From: Phascolomyces articulosus
Taxonomy: Eukaryota > Mucoromycota > Mucoromycetes > Mucorales > Lichtheimiaceae
Reading direction: 5' to 3'
Assembly (NCBI GenBank): GCA_025677815.1
Contig: JAIXMP010000024.1
Location: 434,001-498,000, forward strand
DNA length: 64,000 bases
Part shown: one piece after another, positions 47,067 to 59,840 of the stretch
How positions within the stretch are numbered: position 1 is the first letter of the stretch
Layout of the letters: every line of letters starts with the position of its first letter
Made by a program: the position numbers and the translations under genes
Notes under the pieces: model-generated
Database searches by the model: none
What the model was told of the DNA's origin: nothing
What the model saw: the letters and a program-made list of their open reading frames with translations, nothing else

Positions 47067-47455
47067 AAAAACGACCGAAACACGTCATTTTACACAATTC
47101 AAATTAGAACATGTTGCGCTTTATTGTTTTTATTGCTTATCTCTATCTATATACACAACATAAAAGCGTAAAACCACAATACACACATATACAACAAAAA
47201 TTCAACAATGCAAATCAAAAATACATATTTTTACACAATACGATTTTTTTTTCTATTTACATTGAAAAAATAGAATTATTGGGAGTAGGGTTTTTATATG
47301 TATAAAAAAATGGATTGTTTTGGCTTTGTTATTAATCTAATATATTACAAATGATGGATGAAATGATGAGATAATTAGGTTTGTTTGGGGGGAATATATA
47401 TAAATGTAATGAATACAAATTTGCTTTTCTTTTTACATATTCTACATTTTTTGTT
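47067..47455. other. Convergent 3' spacer
   Basis: Between the complex I subunit and Mtf1-like genes, both ending here. AT-rich, no gene. Confidence 0.4.
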
Positions 47456-49074
47456 TTAAAAGTCGAATTCGAACAATACCCGTGGACGTAACGGCCATTG
47501 ATCAAATTTAATTGCAACCTCATCCAACTGTTCAACAGTCATATCACCTACTTCAACCTTTGGATCAAACGATAATCGGTTAAGAAGAATTTCTGCACCA
47601 GGACCCAATGTTCTAAATAATAATAAAGAGAACATATAAATCGGGTTAAAAATCGATCATCCTTCCTGAGATACAGCTTTTTCGTTTTTTTTTTTTTTTG
47701 CAAACAAGATCTTACTTTATCATTTTAGAAAGTGGTTGACGTTGCATGACAAACAAATGTTTCAAAACATATTCAAAAACATCCCATTGTGCTAATATTA
47801 AATAAATGTGTGTGAATTGGAAGTTCGTATTTATCTATTTATACTTCTACCATTCATTCTCTTCTCTATCCGAACCTTATATCCAATGTATATATACCTG
47901 TGATTCTTCGTTTTTCCAAAGGAAGGACGCTTACAAGATGATATTGCGTCTATAGGAATAACAACAGTTCCATGTCAGCTTTATTCAGATGTAACAGTGA
48001 ACTCCCCCATTTGATATCTCTTCATTTCTCCTTACATTTGGATACATATCATCCGGTTTAGTCGTATATACACTTTCAATACTTGCAGAAGCTTCAGTAA
48101 CAATACTCATTTTACACCGTGATACAGATCCAGGTGGTGCTGTAAATTTCTAAAATAAAAAGATTGATTTTCATCAGTTACACTTGATAAGTTTGAACCC
48201 ACCTCTCTTCCCCATTCCCCTATGATCTGCTATTATTATTACCTGATACAATGCTTCTGGCATCCACATCGCCATTTGAATACGACCCATTGAGTGCATA
48301 GCCATTCGATTACTTATACATGAAGCAAATTGTGCCAACAACTGTTCACCTTTTGCCGTTTTAGGTAATGTACCAGTAAAAAATAAATGTGGATGCACTA
48401 ACAAAAAAAGGATTTTACAGATTTTAGCTCTCCCTTTCCTATAAATCTATTTCAGCGTATAAACATGTTGTATAAAAAATACGGCCTATGCATTTACCTC
48501 GACTCCAATCATTATCAGCTAAATTTCCAATATATTCTGGCTTCTTGAGTTCAAGATATGTTTCCCAATCATAACCGTCTTTTTTCAATAATTCAACAAC
48601 ACCTTCCGATCCCTTTGCCAAATCTCCCATCCATTTTGCATATTTGGGATTATTTTCAAGAGTAATAATATGTTTGAATCCAGCATTTTCCATGGCTGTT
48701 GTCCAAGTGCCAAGTCCTATATATACCGTATTTATTAATATACACGTTTTTGCGTGATAAATATATAAGCTTTCACCATTGACTCTAAATACATACCAGG
48801 GTATAATTCAACTGCTGTCACTTGTTCTGGATGAGGAATGTTTAATTTTTGCAGGGCTTTTTCTAACAAAAAGGCCAATGACAAAAAAGTTCAGTTTATA
48901 ACCATTACACCAAAACACGCAAAGACACGGGGTGAAGGAGGAGAAAAAAAAATGAATGTTTTACCTGCAGTTTTAATATTGGCAAGAGTTGCCCGAGGTG
49001 ATAATAATGCACCCTTGGGTCTGAATTTTGCACTCCATTCAGCTATTGTAGGAAGTTTTGGTACAGGGAGGTGT

Positions 49075-49079
<5 letters not shown>
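47456..49079 (-). CDS. Mitochondrial transcription factor B (Mtf1/mtTFB), rRNA-adenine-dimethylase fold
   Basis: Eight exons: 48965-49079, 48797-48862, 48498-48716, 48243-48397, 48036-48149, 47898-47949, 47716-47791, 47456-47612; 317 aa. The SAM-site-like VELYPGLGTWTTAM and ITLENNPKY correspond to methyltransferase motifs I and II of the KsgA/Dim1/TFB family. IGNLADNDW replaces the catalytic NLPY-type motif IV, so dimethylase activity is doubtful, as in yeast Mtf1. TQYHLVSVLPLEKRR and AQWDVFEYVLKHLFVMQRQP continue the family pattern. The C-terminal domain has TLGPGAEILLNRL and FDQWPLRP. Expected role: promoter melting with mitochondrial RNA polymerase. The start codon directly abuts an (AAT)n tract, with ATG formed at its last unit. 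Confidence 0.75.

Positions 49080-49125
<46 letters not shown>
49077..49125. repeat. (ATT)n microsatellite forming the Mtf1-like 5' leader
   Basis: About 16 uninterrupted ATT units (AAT on the mRNA strand). The first codon of the Mtf1-like gene is the junction AATAATG, so the leader next to the start is pure repeat. Confidence 0.95.
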
Positions 49126-50223
49126 TGTGGTGATTAGATCAGTCTAGATCGCTTAAAAGTTATAAAAAATGTTTTTTTTTGGATTAATAAACACCGCAGA
49201 GGGGAATTCGGAAGCAAGTGCCGTATTTTTTTTTTTTTTTGACAAGGGGTTTCTAAAAGCAGTGGATCCTTCCTTCAATGTAAATGTGATATAAAAGGAT
49301 CAAATGAAAAAGATTTCATGTTCATGAGTGTTTAATAGATGTATGATTATCCTAACGATTTTTTTTCACTTTTAAAATCACCTAAATTGACGTCAACAAC
49401 CTCTAACATGCATAAAATATCATAATAAACAACACCTCTTTATAAATCATCTAATGTTTAACGAACAAACAAAAAAAAATAAAAGAAGCTTTGCTTACTA
49501 TTTCATAATCATGTTGTCAAGATACTATTGTCGTCCCTGACAATGAATAAGTCGTATTGCCACATGTACAGCATATAAATATATTATATAAAATCTAAAA
49601 TAAGAACATTTTTATATTTTCTATTAAAAATGTAGTGTGATGATGACATATTTATTATATATATTTGATGATCAAAGACGTGGCGGGTGAAACAACAGCA
49701 AAAGAGAAATGTGTAACACAACTTCTTCTTCTTTATCTCTTTAAATAATAGTAAAACGGGTCTCATAACCAAAACATGATTCAATAAATCAATTAAATAA
49801 GGTAAAGCAACTCAAGCTAAAATAATACGATAGTGAAGTTGCTTAATACATATATTGGATATTATATATTCACGTGTAGGTAACACTTTTACTTTGACCG
49901 AGAAATGAAAGAAAAACTCAGATCATGTTGCATTCTATATCAAGTAACTCTATTCTGCTATAATTAAGTTTCTCTTTTTCTTTTTTTTTTTTCTTTTAAC
50001 TCCTTTCATTGACTCTTTCTCTCATTTATTTCATTTTGTTTTGGTGATTTATTCTCGGTTGACATACCCTTTTATATATTTAAAAAGCAGTCGAGCTGGT
50101 GATATATATATTTATTTAAACGACAAAAAGATAAAAAAAAAAGAACTGACGTATTATTGCTATTTCACCGGAAAAACCAACTTAAATAATCACGCGGCAT
50201 AACAATTATAGCTACAAATAATT
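49126..50223. other. Divergent region Mtf1-like / lipin
   Basis: About 1.1 kb, AT-rich. A T15 run ending GACA lies near 49225-49243, and a T-rich block at 49975-50000 precedes the lipin start. No gene seen. Confidence 0.4.
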
Positions 50224-53200
50224 ATGGAATACGTGGGTCGTATTAGCAATCTCATCACGACAGTTCATCAATTTTATAATGACATCAATCCTGCGACATT
50301 ATCAGGAGCTATCGATATTGTAGTTGTAAAACAACAAAATGGAGAACTTGCTTGTTCTCCTTTTCATGTTCGGTTCGGTAAACTTTCCTTATTAATGCCT
50401 CAAGAAAAAAAGGTACTTTTAGATGAATCCTAATAGGTGTTTTTCTCTCTCTATCGGAGTGGAAGAGTCTGATAATTTGACATGTTTTTAGGGGTATTGG
50501 GGAAGAAAAAAAAAAGAATCAAAAAATGGATAATAAACGTGGGGAAAAAATAAATAAACACATCAATCAAAATTACTAACTGTTATCACTATAGGTCGAG
50601 ATTGAAATCAATAATGAAGTAATACCTTATATGATGAAATTGGGTGAAGCTGGTGAAGCTTTTTTTGTTTTTGAAACTGAACATGAAGTTCCTGAAGAAT
50701 TTCAAACATCACCTATTATCCAAGCAGAAGAAGAAACAAAGGAAGATGAGGTTAGTTTTCCTATTTGCCACACATAAAGGAGTATATATCCTAATATAAT
50801 ATATATTCTTCTCCTCCCCACTCTTTTTTTTTTAATAGGAACCACCTTATCTCGATATTGGTGAATCTAAAAATCCCGCAAAAGGTAATTATAACATCGA
50901 CATCGTCATCGTCATCACCATTCATCAGAGTTTATTTTTCACACCTGCATCTTATTACCGTACAACCTATATGAACTCACATGGTGATAAACTTTATATA
51001 TATATATAGATCAAGAAGTAACATCCGATGACGTCGATGGTTTTGATGATGAAACGACTGAAAAGAAACATAATACTTTACGTATTCCAGCAGAACTTCA
51101 ATCACCTAAAATGATTATTGAAGAACAAGTCGATAAAGTGGTGACTAAAATGGATCCATTTTTACAACAAGAACACCATGATCACCCATCAACAGAAAGT
51201 GAACAAAGTCAGGAACATCATCCACAAGAACATTTACCCAAAAATGATATTTATCCAATGGAAGATGGAGCTACTTTATTGGAACGATGTATTCCTGAAG
51301 CCATTACAAGTACCACTGTAGCCAAGGAAACATTTATTGTTCGACCTGCCAACGGAGATATTTACAGCACTTGGATGGATGTTACACACACTTCAACCCA
51401 TACACGGGATAATGATGCTCCCACAGAACCCACTTCACCTCGTCAAGGGGATGCTGAATCCATCTTTTTGGATATTGCTGGCTACAAGACTGAAAATGAT
51501 GATGATAAAAAATTGGCAGAGGAGCAAGAAACTTTGGCAACTACAACTGCTGGCCATGTTGAACGATCTTTGGCTTCACTTTCAGTGAATGATAAAGAAC
51601 AAGCATCAAAGGCAGCAACCACAAGAGCCATGAAGAAAACTGAAGATCAAGATCATGAAGAAGAAGAATCTCAAAAGGAAGAGGATCAGGAAGAAAAGAA
51701 GGAAGAAGGTATCAAGGAGGATACCAAGGAAGATGAAAAAGATGAAGAGGAAATCAGCACAAAAGAGATTCAGGAACAGCAACAATATAATGATCACGGT
51801 ATCAAGTTGAAGCCTGGTGAGACTTATCGTATCGAGCTGAGTTTATGTGGTTTGGCTGCTTTGGGGAGTGATGAAGAAAAGAATGTGGATATTTTCAACA
51901 ATGAACAAATCACCTATGACAATTTCGTTCACAATCCCAATCTTCTCAATGATCGCCGTCTTGTGTTCCGACATCGTGGTCGTTACTATGCCTCCAGTCA
52001 TGCAGGTCCTTTATTTACTTCTTTGTTATTATTCCATAAGCCATTGACAGACATACCCGATGCACCTCAAGAAGACTCCACCCAACAACCTCAACCCGAT
52101 ACAAGAGATACTTACTCCTTTGGTCGTGGTTGGCGACAATGGTTAAGTCGATCCTCAGTGGAAGCTCCACCTGCAACTGCACAAGGAACAACACCCAACA
52201 CACCAGCATTGACATCGCTTGAAATCCCAGGTACACCTGGTTTATCTGCTGCTGCTGGTGGTTCTGAACAACCCGTTGAAAACGAAACAAATGAAACCAC
52301 AACATTTACAACTACTACCAAAACGACATCTGTGGGTTGGTCTGCACAACATGTTCATCCTGATGAAGAACCTTTGGATTTCCCAGTAAAGAATTATGCA
52401 AAGACTCTTCGATTAACATCGGAACAACTCAAGAGCCTCAACTTACAAAAAGGAGCCAATCATGTGTGTTTTTCGGTTTCCTCAGCTTATCAAGGCAAAG
52501 CTACCTGTACAGCCAAAATCTTCTTTTGGGATTATGATGTGAATGTGGTGATATCCGATATTGATGGTACCATTACGAAATCCGATGCGTTGGGACACAT
52601 GTTTAACTTCATTGGTAAAGATTGGACCCACACGGGCGTTGCCAAATTATACACAGATGTAGAAAAGAATGGATACCAATTTTTGTACCTGACCAGTCGA
52701 GCCATTGGTCAAGCGGATTCCACACGCGATTATTTACAACGTGTCCAACAAAATCAATACCAATTACCCCCAGGTCCTGTTATCATGTCACCCGATCGAC
52801 TTTTTACTTCATTCCATCGTGAAGTGATTATGCGTAAACCTGAAGTATTCAAAATGGCTTGTCTTCGTGATGTCCGTCGACTATTCGGTGGTAAAAATCC
52901 ATTTTATGCTGGATTTGGTAATCGTATCACCGATGCCATTTCGTATCGAAGTGTGGACGTACCTTCATCACGTATCTTTACCATTGATGCGAATGGTGAA
53001 CTCAAGTTGGAATTACTGACTGGATTCAAATCATCGTATTTGCATTTGAACGATTTGGTGGATCAAATTTTCCCACCCTTCAACAAGGCCATTCATGAAG
53101 AATTTAGTGACTATAATTTCTGGAAATCACCGCTCCCTGAAATTGAGTTACCTGATGACCTTTTGGAGGATGAAACTCAACAATTGACGACCCCAACTTC

Positions 53201-53894
53201 ACCTAAAACCAAACCAAAGCCAATCGTTTCCGACCCATCCGTCTTGCCACCCCAATCCGTGGTCGCTGCTACCCCACCCCCACCACCTCCCAAACGTCGA
53301 CAACGGGGTATCTTGCGTAGCTTCACTTCAAGATCCTCTACAACTGCCACACCTTCGTCTTCATCCTCGTCATTATCATCTTCTGCTTCATCCAGCCTTA
53401 GAATCGCAGCATCATCAAGCACACCCGCTTTATCTACTACCACAACCACAACCACAACTACTTCTACAACACATACAACCTCTTCTTATTTATCATCTTC
53501 TTCATCTCTTCATCATCACCATGCAGTTACATCATCTTCAACCACTACAACGACAACTACAACGACATCACCCTCCTCTCCTCAAGATAAATCAAATGTG
53601 TCATCCCCTTCTACAACAATGATGGCAGATAGCCCAACTGAGCCTTCTTCTCCTTTGACAAGTGTTTCTTCTATTGAAGATCCAACCACACCTGTCGATG
53701 GATCATCAGGTGGTATTGTAAACAAAGTATTGGGCGGTGTTTTCTCACGCACGTTTGCTAGCAAATCAAGCACGAGTGTTGCTACGATCGATCATGATCC
53801 TGAGGATTATGAAGAAGCCGATGATGAAGCATTTGATTCTACATTGGATGCTATTGCAGACGAAATTGATATGGATAATATTCCATTCATTTAA
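50224..53894 (+). CDS. PAH1: Lipin, Mg2+-dependent phosphatidate phosphatase
   Basis: Converts phosphatidate to diacylglycerol, setting the balance between storage lipid and membrane synthesis. Four exons (50224-50412, 50595-50750, 50839-50884, 51010-53894) give 1091 aa. The N-LIP domain starts MEYVGRISNLITTVHQFYND, the membrane-binding amphipathic helix, and continues SGAIDIVVV and SPFHVRFGKL. A long acidic/Glu-Lys-rich linker follows. The C-LIP/HAD domain has the catalytic DIDGT at residues 647-651 (nt 52557-52571), then ITKSDALGHMFNFIGKDWTH, YLTSRAIGQAD and PVIMSPDRLFTSFHREVI. FYAGFGNRITDAISYRSVDV completes the phosphatase. The tail (about 250 residues) is a Ser/Thr-rich, polymorphic-looking region with ACA/TCT triplet runs and ends acidic (DEIDMDNIPFI). 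The subject is cytosolic/ER-nuclear membrane associated and likely regulated by phosphorylation. Confidence 0.95.
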
Positions 53895-54286
53895 AAAAAG
53901 AACCTTTTTTTTTCTGCGACCATTCTTTCCTCTTGTAATGGTATAATTAGTTATTCTAGATTCTCTTCTACTCCCTTTTTTTTATTATTTCATCTTTTAT
54001 TTTATAGTAGCACAATTTGTACATTATAGTCCTCGTAATTTATATCTCGTCATTCCATGTTCTTTTTCTCCTTCAACATTTTTTTTTATTTATTTTACAA
54101 ATTTGTAACATATATCAAATACTTCTCCACAAAAGAAAATATAATAATATAAACATGACAAAATAACAAGAAAAAGAAAATTAAATTGAGGTGTTGTGTG
54201 TGTGTGTAATATATAATTGAGATATTATTTCTGGGATATTATGAACTGCATATACATATGTGTGAATGTTTGGTTGTTATGGATAT
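53895..54286. other. 3' flank of lipin gene
   Basis: AT-rich convergent spacer with T-tracts and a short (GT)n near 54192-54206. No gene. Confidence 0.4.
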
Positions 54287-54595
54287 TTATTCATCAAACA
54301 CGGTATTAAAGGTAGGACTAAAAGTATCTGTTGAGGAAGACCCGAATACATCCGAAGCGATATTATGTTGTGGGGCTGAATGATGACTTGATGTTGTAGA
54401 ATCAACCATGGATTCAGTATCATTATAAAGCGCATGGATAGGATTGGGGTTCTCATCTTCTTTTAAGATAGTAGGTTGCTGTTTTGCTTGAGGTGTGGAT
54501 GGGATTACAGTATAACACCGATAAGCGACTGGAGTGACCGTTCGAAGGGTTGTTTTGGAAGTAACCAAAGTACGTCGAGTCATTAAACTAAGCAT
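54287..54595 (-). CDS. Small hypothetical protein with mitochondrial-like N-terminus
   Basis: Single open frame of 102 aa. The N-terminus MLSLMTRRTLVTSKTTLRTV is Arg/Thr/Ser/Leu-rich with no acidic residues, as in mitochondrial presequences; VAYRCYTVIP follows and could be the cleavage region. The remainder is polar, Ser/Thr/Asn-rich and low in hydrophobics (ESMVDSTTSSHHSAP), so no fold is recognised. Third-position composition and clean stop support a real gene, but there is no family evidence. Confidence 0.5.
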   Translation of the reverse strand: MLSLMTRRTLVTSKTTLRTVTPVAYRCYTVIPSTPQAKQQPTILKEDENPNPIHALYNDTESMVDSTTSSHHSAPQHNIASDVFGSSSTDTFSPTFNTVFDE

Positions 54596-56770
54596 TCTGT
54601 ATATAGTGTGTGTGTTTTATGTACAAAAATAAAGATAGTCAGATGGAATTGATAAAAGCAAAAAGGAAGAAAAGTGTGTAAGAAAAAAAAAGAAATTACA
54701 TTCAATTTTGATGGGTATTTATATGTAAATAATTTTTCAGTTTGTAAGTATAACAAAAAGTATAAGGTGGACTGGATGGGTGGGGGAGAGAGTACCACTG
54801 TATACTAGGTCCCAGGACCGCATTGTTTTGATTTTCCTGGGTAGAAAGAAACATCTCTTTTTCTTTGAGCTTACACAAACACTTGGGCGTATTGCGAATT
54901 TTCGTTTTATAAATCCCCTTTTTTTTTATATCGAATAATTATTATTGACAACAGCGATTCAAATCACCACCCTACCCTATACATCTTCAAATTATTACCC
55001 ACACACAGGACATAGTAACGTGCTTATATAGAAATAAGGAATGGGTAACGTTATCCTTCTTGATAATTATGATATATATCCATGAAATGTGACCTATTAC
55101 AACGACCACTACTTATTACTATATACTCAATTTATTACTATATAACCTTCCCCTAAATATTAAAAGTTCGCCACCAAATTCTAGGCCAAAATTCTATAAC
55201 AAGTTTCAAAACAGTAAACTTCTTATCTCCTTTTCTTTTTTTCTCCCCCAAATATATATATTATGCCACTCACTTTTTTATATACCATTGAAATGTATAA
55301 TTATCTATATTAGAAAAATACCCTTATCAGTTTAAAATGAGTTATTCTTGTACACAGCAACAACAATTTAGACATGTTAGATAGATCATTCCAGGGTGAT
55401 TCAATAAGTCCCTTAATTTTCTTTCAACTTTGGTCACTTTTTCCTTCTCTCCCCCAATGTTTTGATATCACTAGAACGTTTCATCATTCTTCTCTCATAA
55501 TTTAATGATGAGGCTGCATTATCTATAAATCCTCATTTAGAAAAAAAAAGATGGCAAAAAAAACAACGTTTCTTTTAAAACAATTATAATTTATTATTTT
55601 GATGACAAAAAACTTTGAATTCATCATGTGGTTTCATCATTTTTATACTTTTTAATAAAATAATAATATTAAAAAAAAAGTCAAGGCCCACGCGATAACT
55701 TCTCATTAAAAAGCATTTTTAGTGGACTAAGAAAGACTTACTCGTGTTGTTATAATAAATAAATAAACACGAATTTGCATAGTATTCCCACGACGGTATC
55801 GTTTATAGACATATCAGCAGCGTTGAACGGTAAATGGGTAAAATTACTATCGACATAGAAGAATAAGTCTCTTATTGGTAATAAAAAAACAAAGAGAAAG
55901 AGATAGATAATATAATGCAATAAAGGGAACGGAAGGTGTTACCGAAAAAAAAAAAACGTTTGACTTGTAAATCTTTATTAGTAGTTAGTATTTTATTATA
56001 ACAAAAAGCTGCAACGCAATGTATGTACCCCAAATAATATTTATGAATTGCAGAAAGAGAATTTGAATGTTGTATGACAACGTGTTTAAGGACATGATTG
56101 CTCATTGGTACTTAACGAATTTATCATTATTACTAAATCTAGATCTTTACTTGTTGGTGATGGGTTAGTTAGTCTTTAGTCTTATAGTACACCACCTCTA
56201 ATAATAAACAATCCATCATGATCATCATCATAGTAAAACCCTTCTTTGTTTATGATTATTTTTGGAAATTTATATGCTGAATAGCAACAAAACAAAGTGC
56301 AATAATGAAGGTATTCTACTTAATCAGTTAATTATGAAATTTCTAATTCATTTTCTTATCATGATGAATGATATACTTTATTATTCACCACTTGTCTTTT
56401 TTCTACAAGATAAACCTTATTAAAGAGAGATTCGCCTAAACTTTATCTTTGTTTAGTTGCATAAAAAAACCGAAACATGGTGGAAGGGTTTTTTTTTTAC
56501 ATATTTTTACCAATTGGATAATAATATTCTTCCTTTGGTTTTATCATATATAGTTTTATTAATTTCCTACTGTTGGATGAATCATTACCATCATACCATA
56601 AAAATATATATTCTATAATATAATAGTAATTTATCATGGTCCCTCACTTTTATCAAATAATTTTACAATAGCGTTTCCGGATTTCGGCATCATTTCCGCT
56701 CTAAGCTAGGCTCCGTCTGAATGACTCTCATATTTTTCTCTCTTTTTTTCGATATAATAATTGTGGAGAA
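54596..56770. other. 2.2-kb AT-rich intergenic region
   Basis: No convincing gene. Contains many A/T tracts and a small open frame at 55872-56105 (minus) without features. A GC-richer patch at 56672-56722 followed by T7 lies about 50-100 nt before the NTAQ1 start and may be its core promoter. Confidence 0.4.
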
Positions 56771-57975
56771 ATGGAATCGACAATGATAGAACCTAAATCA
56801 ACACCATGGAAAAAAGAAGAGTTTCAATATACATCTCATTATTGTGAAGAAAATATTTACATGATGTGTAAAACCATGGCTGAACGACATCAAGATAATG
56901 TTAATCATTGCACAGTTGTATTTATAAGTAACCCAAACAAAGCCGTAAGCTTCTTCGATTTTTTTATTGTATATTTTTATACTATTTTTTCATATACGAG
57001 TTTCAAATAATATGGGATATCATGACCTTTGTTTTTTCCCATCATAATAGATACCTATTTGGAAACAAAAAAATGCTTCAGAAAGTGATGGTCCTGTCGT
57101 CTGGGTAACCTACTTTTTTTTCTTGCGTTACCCACTTCCCCCACCCCTTGTTTCTTATGCATATATTACTTTTTTTAGGATTATCATGTCATTTTATATT
57201 ATCATGACTATAAGAATAGAAAGTAAGTTGTCTTAGAACAATGAAAAGTCACTTCTTTGTATATGATCATCAATATAGAATTAATTAATAAATAATATAT
57301 GATAGTTTTTATATTTACGATATGGATACAGAACTACCATTTCCTTGTGATGCAACTCAATATGTAATAGAAGCCTTTCATCCAGAATTACAGTTGAATG
57401 AATTTTTTCAACGGTAACTCTCTCTTTTTAATATAGTACATGGTTTTTTTCTTTCTTATCGATTTATTCTTTTTTTGGGGAGAATTATTTCTTTACTTAC
57501 TGCCAATCGGGTTGAAACTTTTTAGATATTTCCGTATGGTACCTGGATTGGTGTACCTGAAAGAATTCGCTTCTGATAGAAGTCATATGGTTCGTCAATA
57601 TCTATATATCGAGAAGTATTATATAGGAATCTTAAAAAATCAGAGGTTATACTCACAATTTATTTTTTATATAGTTGAAAGGTGATGGCGAATATATAAA
57701 ACCACCTCCTGACTACCCAGCCATCATTTCAAGTACTAGTCATGGTAGATTATTTCCTGTTGATATCTCTGAATAATCCTTAGATATAAAATAATCATTG
57801 GACTCATCGATTTATATTCATAGATACTATGAATCTCCCTGATTATATAGATATGACTCAGAACAAGATATCGCCAGAAAAATATGGAATAGTAGTGGAT
57901 GAGGAGCAATTCTTTGCTACCATCTTTAGCCAATCTGCAGCATCAAATCGACGTGGCACATCATTGTACGATTAA
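56771..57975 (+). CDS. Protein N-terminal glutamine amidohydrolase (NTAQ1, WDYHV protein)
   Basis: Deamidates N-terminal Gln to Glu, feeding the Arg/N-degron pathway. Seven exons: 56771-56944, 57051-57104, 57179-57222, 57306-57413, 57526-57589, 57675-57744, 57824-57975; 221 aa. The catalytic Cys is in the YCEENIYMM motif, His in WDYHV (split by intron 2 exactly after Trp), and Asp in YDMDTELPFP. The family blocks YFRMVPGLVYLKEFASDRSH and KPPPDYPAI follow, then MNLPDYIDM. Exon 5 ends at a weak GTTCGT donor; this choice is required by the conserved RSHM-x-G-x-PPP spacing. The sequence is complete and looks functional. Confidence 0.92.
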
Positions 57976-58110
57976 AGAGATTTTTTGAAATCCCTCTAAA
58001 TTACTGTATTTGGTTAAAGCACGCCCACATTTTTTTAGCCCTTTATACTTTTTTTTGATACTTTTTGCACGCATATATATTGTAAATATAAAAAAAAAGA
58101 GGAATATATA

Positions 58111-59840
58111 ATGGCGAAACAGGGCTCCATGTTTTTACGGTTTCGTCAATTTGATGCCTATGCTAAAACTTTGGACGATTTTCGAGTGAAAACAACATCG
58201 GGTGCTTTTGGTAAATCTATTTAGTTTACTGTCTCTATGTATATTGATAATAATAATAAACTGATCTTTGTTTTTTCGAAATAATAAAAAGTAACGGTCA
58301 TCAGCGCGTTAATTATATTGTACCTTGTTTTATCCGAACTTATTGCTTATCGAACTCCATTATGGCAACCTGAACTTGTGGTTGATAAAGGAAGAAAAGA
58401 AAAGATGAACATTCAATTCAACGTTACATTCCCCAAAATGCCATGTCATAGTAAGCAAACACTCTAATTCTTTTTTTTTCCATTTGCTTGTTTAATAAAA
58501 AAGAAGCGCGTTGGTTGATTGGGATTTATTAGAATAATACCTTGCATGATATGTATCTAATATGACCAGTTATCAAAAAGTGCTTAGTATAGATATTATG
58601 GATGATAGTGGAGAACATACGACAGGCTATACACACGACGTATATAAAGTACGTCTTGATCCTATGGGTATCAAGATTGAATCCGAAAAAGCGAAGAGTA
58701 ATATATCAATCCAATCAATTATCACCAAAAAGAATTTTATAATGTGAAGGAAAAGGGAGATAAACTCATCTTATATATTACATATATACCATCACTAAAT
58801 CGAATGATAATACATAGAATTAGGAGATGATACCAAAGGAGCCGAATTAGCATTAAAAAAACAAGACGAAAATGAATGTGGTAGCTGCTATGGTGCTAAA
58901 CCCATTACTGAAAACAAATGCTGTAATACCTGTGATGAACTTCGACAAGCCTATGCTGGCATGGGATGGGGTATGGGTGATTTGGATAATTTCGAACAAT
59001 GTGTACGAGAAAATTGGCGCGAAAAGATTGATACTCAATCCAATGAAGGCTGTAATGTCCATGGTCAATTGCAAGTCAATAAAGTTCGTGGTAATTTCCA
59101 TTTTGCTCCAGGACAGTCCTTCCAAAATGCCAATATGCATCTTCATAACTTGCAATCCTATCTTCGAGGTTCCGATGATGGTCATCGTTATGATATGTCA
59201 CATGAAATTCATTATTTGAAATTCGGTCCCGATCCATCCACACCTGGTGCAAAGGTGACAAATCCTGCTGCTACTGCTGCTGTCACCAATGCATTGGCTG
59301 GTACACGAAAAATGACGGATAAATGTATGTTTGAGAGAGAGAGGATGAGAGGAAATGGATATGATTCAATACATGTAATATTTATAAAAATTGACGATTA
59401 CTTTAAAATATTTAGCAAGCACGATTTACCAATACTTTTTAAAAATTGTTTCTACGGAATTATTGCCTCTTTCCGGAAATCCTATTTATACAAATCAATA
59501 TTCAGTAACACAAAATGAGCGTACACTTGTCGAGCATGCAGGTGGCCTTCCAGGTAAATTGAAACACTTGGGATGGCATGAACGGGAAGGAAGGAAAAGG
59601 AAAGGAGAGGAAAAGATGAAAATTAATTTATTTTGTTTATATATAGGTGTATTTTTCATGATGGATATTTCACCAATGCTTATTATTTATCGCGAGGAAC
59701 GAAGATCATTTACAAGCTTCCTTACAGGTGTATGTGCCATTGTAGGTGGTATCTTTACAGTTGCTGGGTTATTCGACCGTGTTGTATATCGTGCTGAACG
59801 CGCATTAAAGAAGAAGCGAGATTTGGGCAAGACTCTTTAA
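58111..59840 (+). CDS. ERV46: COPII vesicle cargo receptor ERV46/ERGIC3
   Basis: Cycles between ER and Golgi with Erv41 and acts as a retrieval receptor. Six exons: 58111-58210, 58292-58450, 58581-58697, 58818-59324, 59416-59553, 59647-59840; 404 aa. The N-terminal cytosolic segment MLFRQ-type (FLRFRQFDAYAKTLDDFRVK) precedes TM1 (TVISALIILYLVLSELIAYR). The lumenal domain has PCHMLSIDIMDDSGE, then the paired-cysteine motif CGSCYGA and CCNTCDELRQAYAGMGW, and GCNVHGQLQVNKVRGNFHF. FLKIVSTELLPL and TNQYSVTQNER lead to TM2 (SFLTGVCAIVGGIFTVAGLF). The C-terminus is basic (ALKKKRDLGKTL), suited to COPI/COPII sorting. One acceptor (AAAAAG at 58580) lacks a pyrimidine tract but is needed for the PCHMLSID join. 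Confidence 0.92.

Noticed and set aside
48838..49137. 99-codon plus-strand open frame ending in poly-Ile
   Set aside because: Antisense to exon 1 of the Mtf1-like gene and ends inside the (ATT)n microsatellite.
46082..49243. T15 followed by GACA at 46082-46100 and again near 49225-49244
   Set aside because: Looks like a shared upstream element of two mitochondrial genes, but it has opposite orientation relative to the two genes and long T-runs are common here.
53177..53455. Minus-strand Val/Asp-rich open frame in the lipin exon
   Set aside because: Shadow of triplet-rich Thr/Ser coding sequence in lipin.
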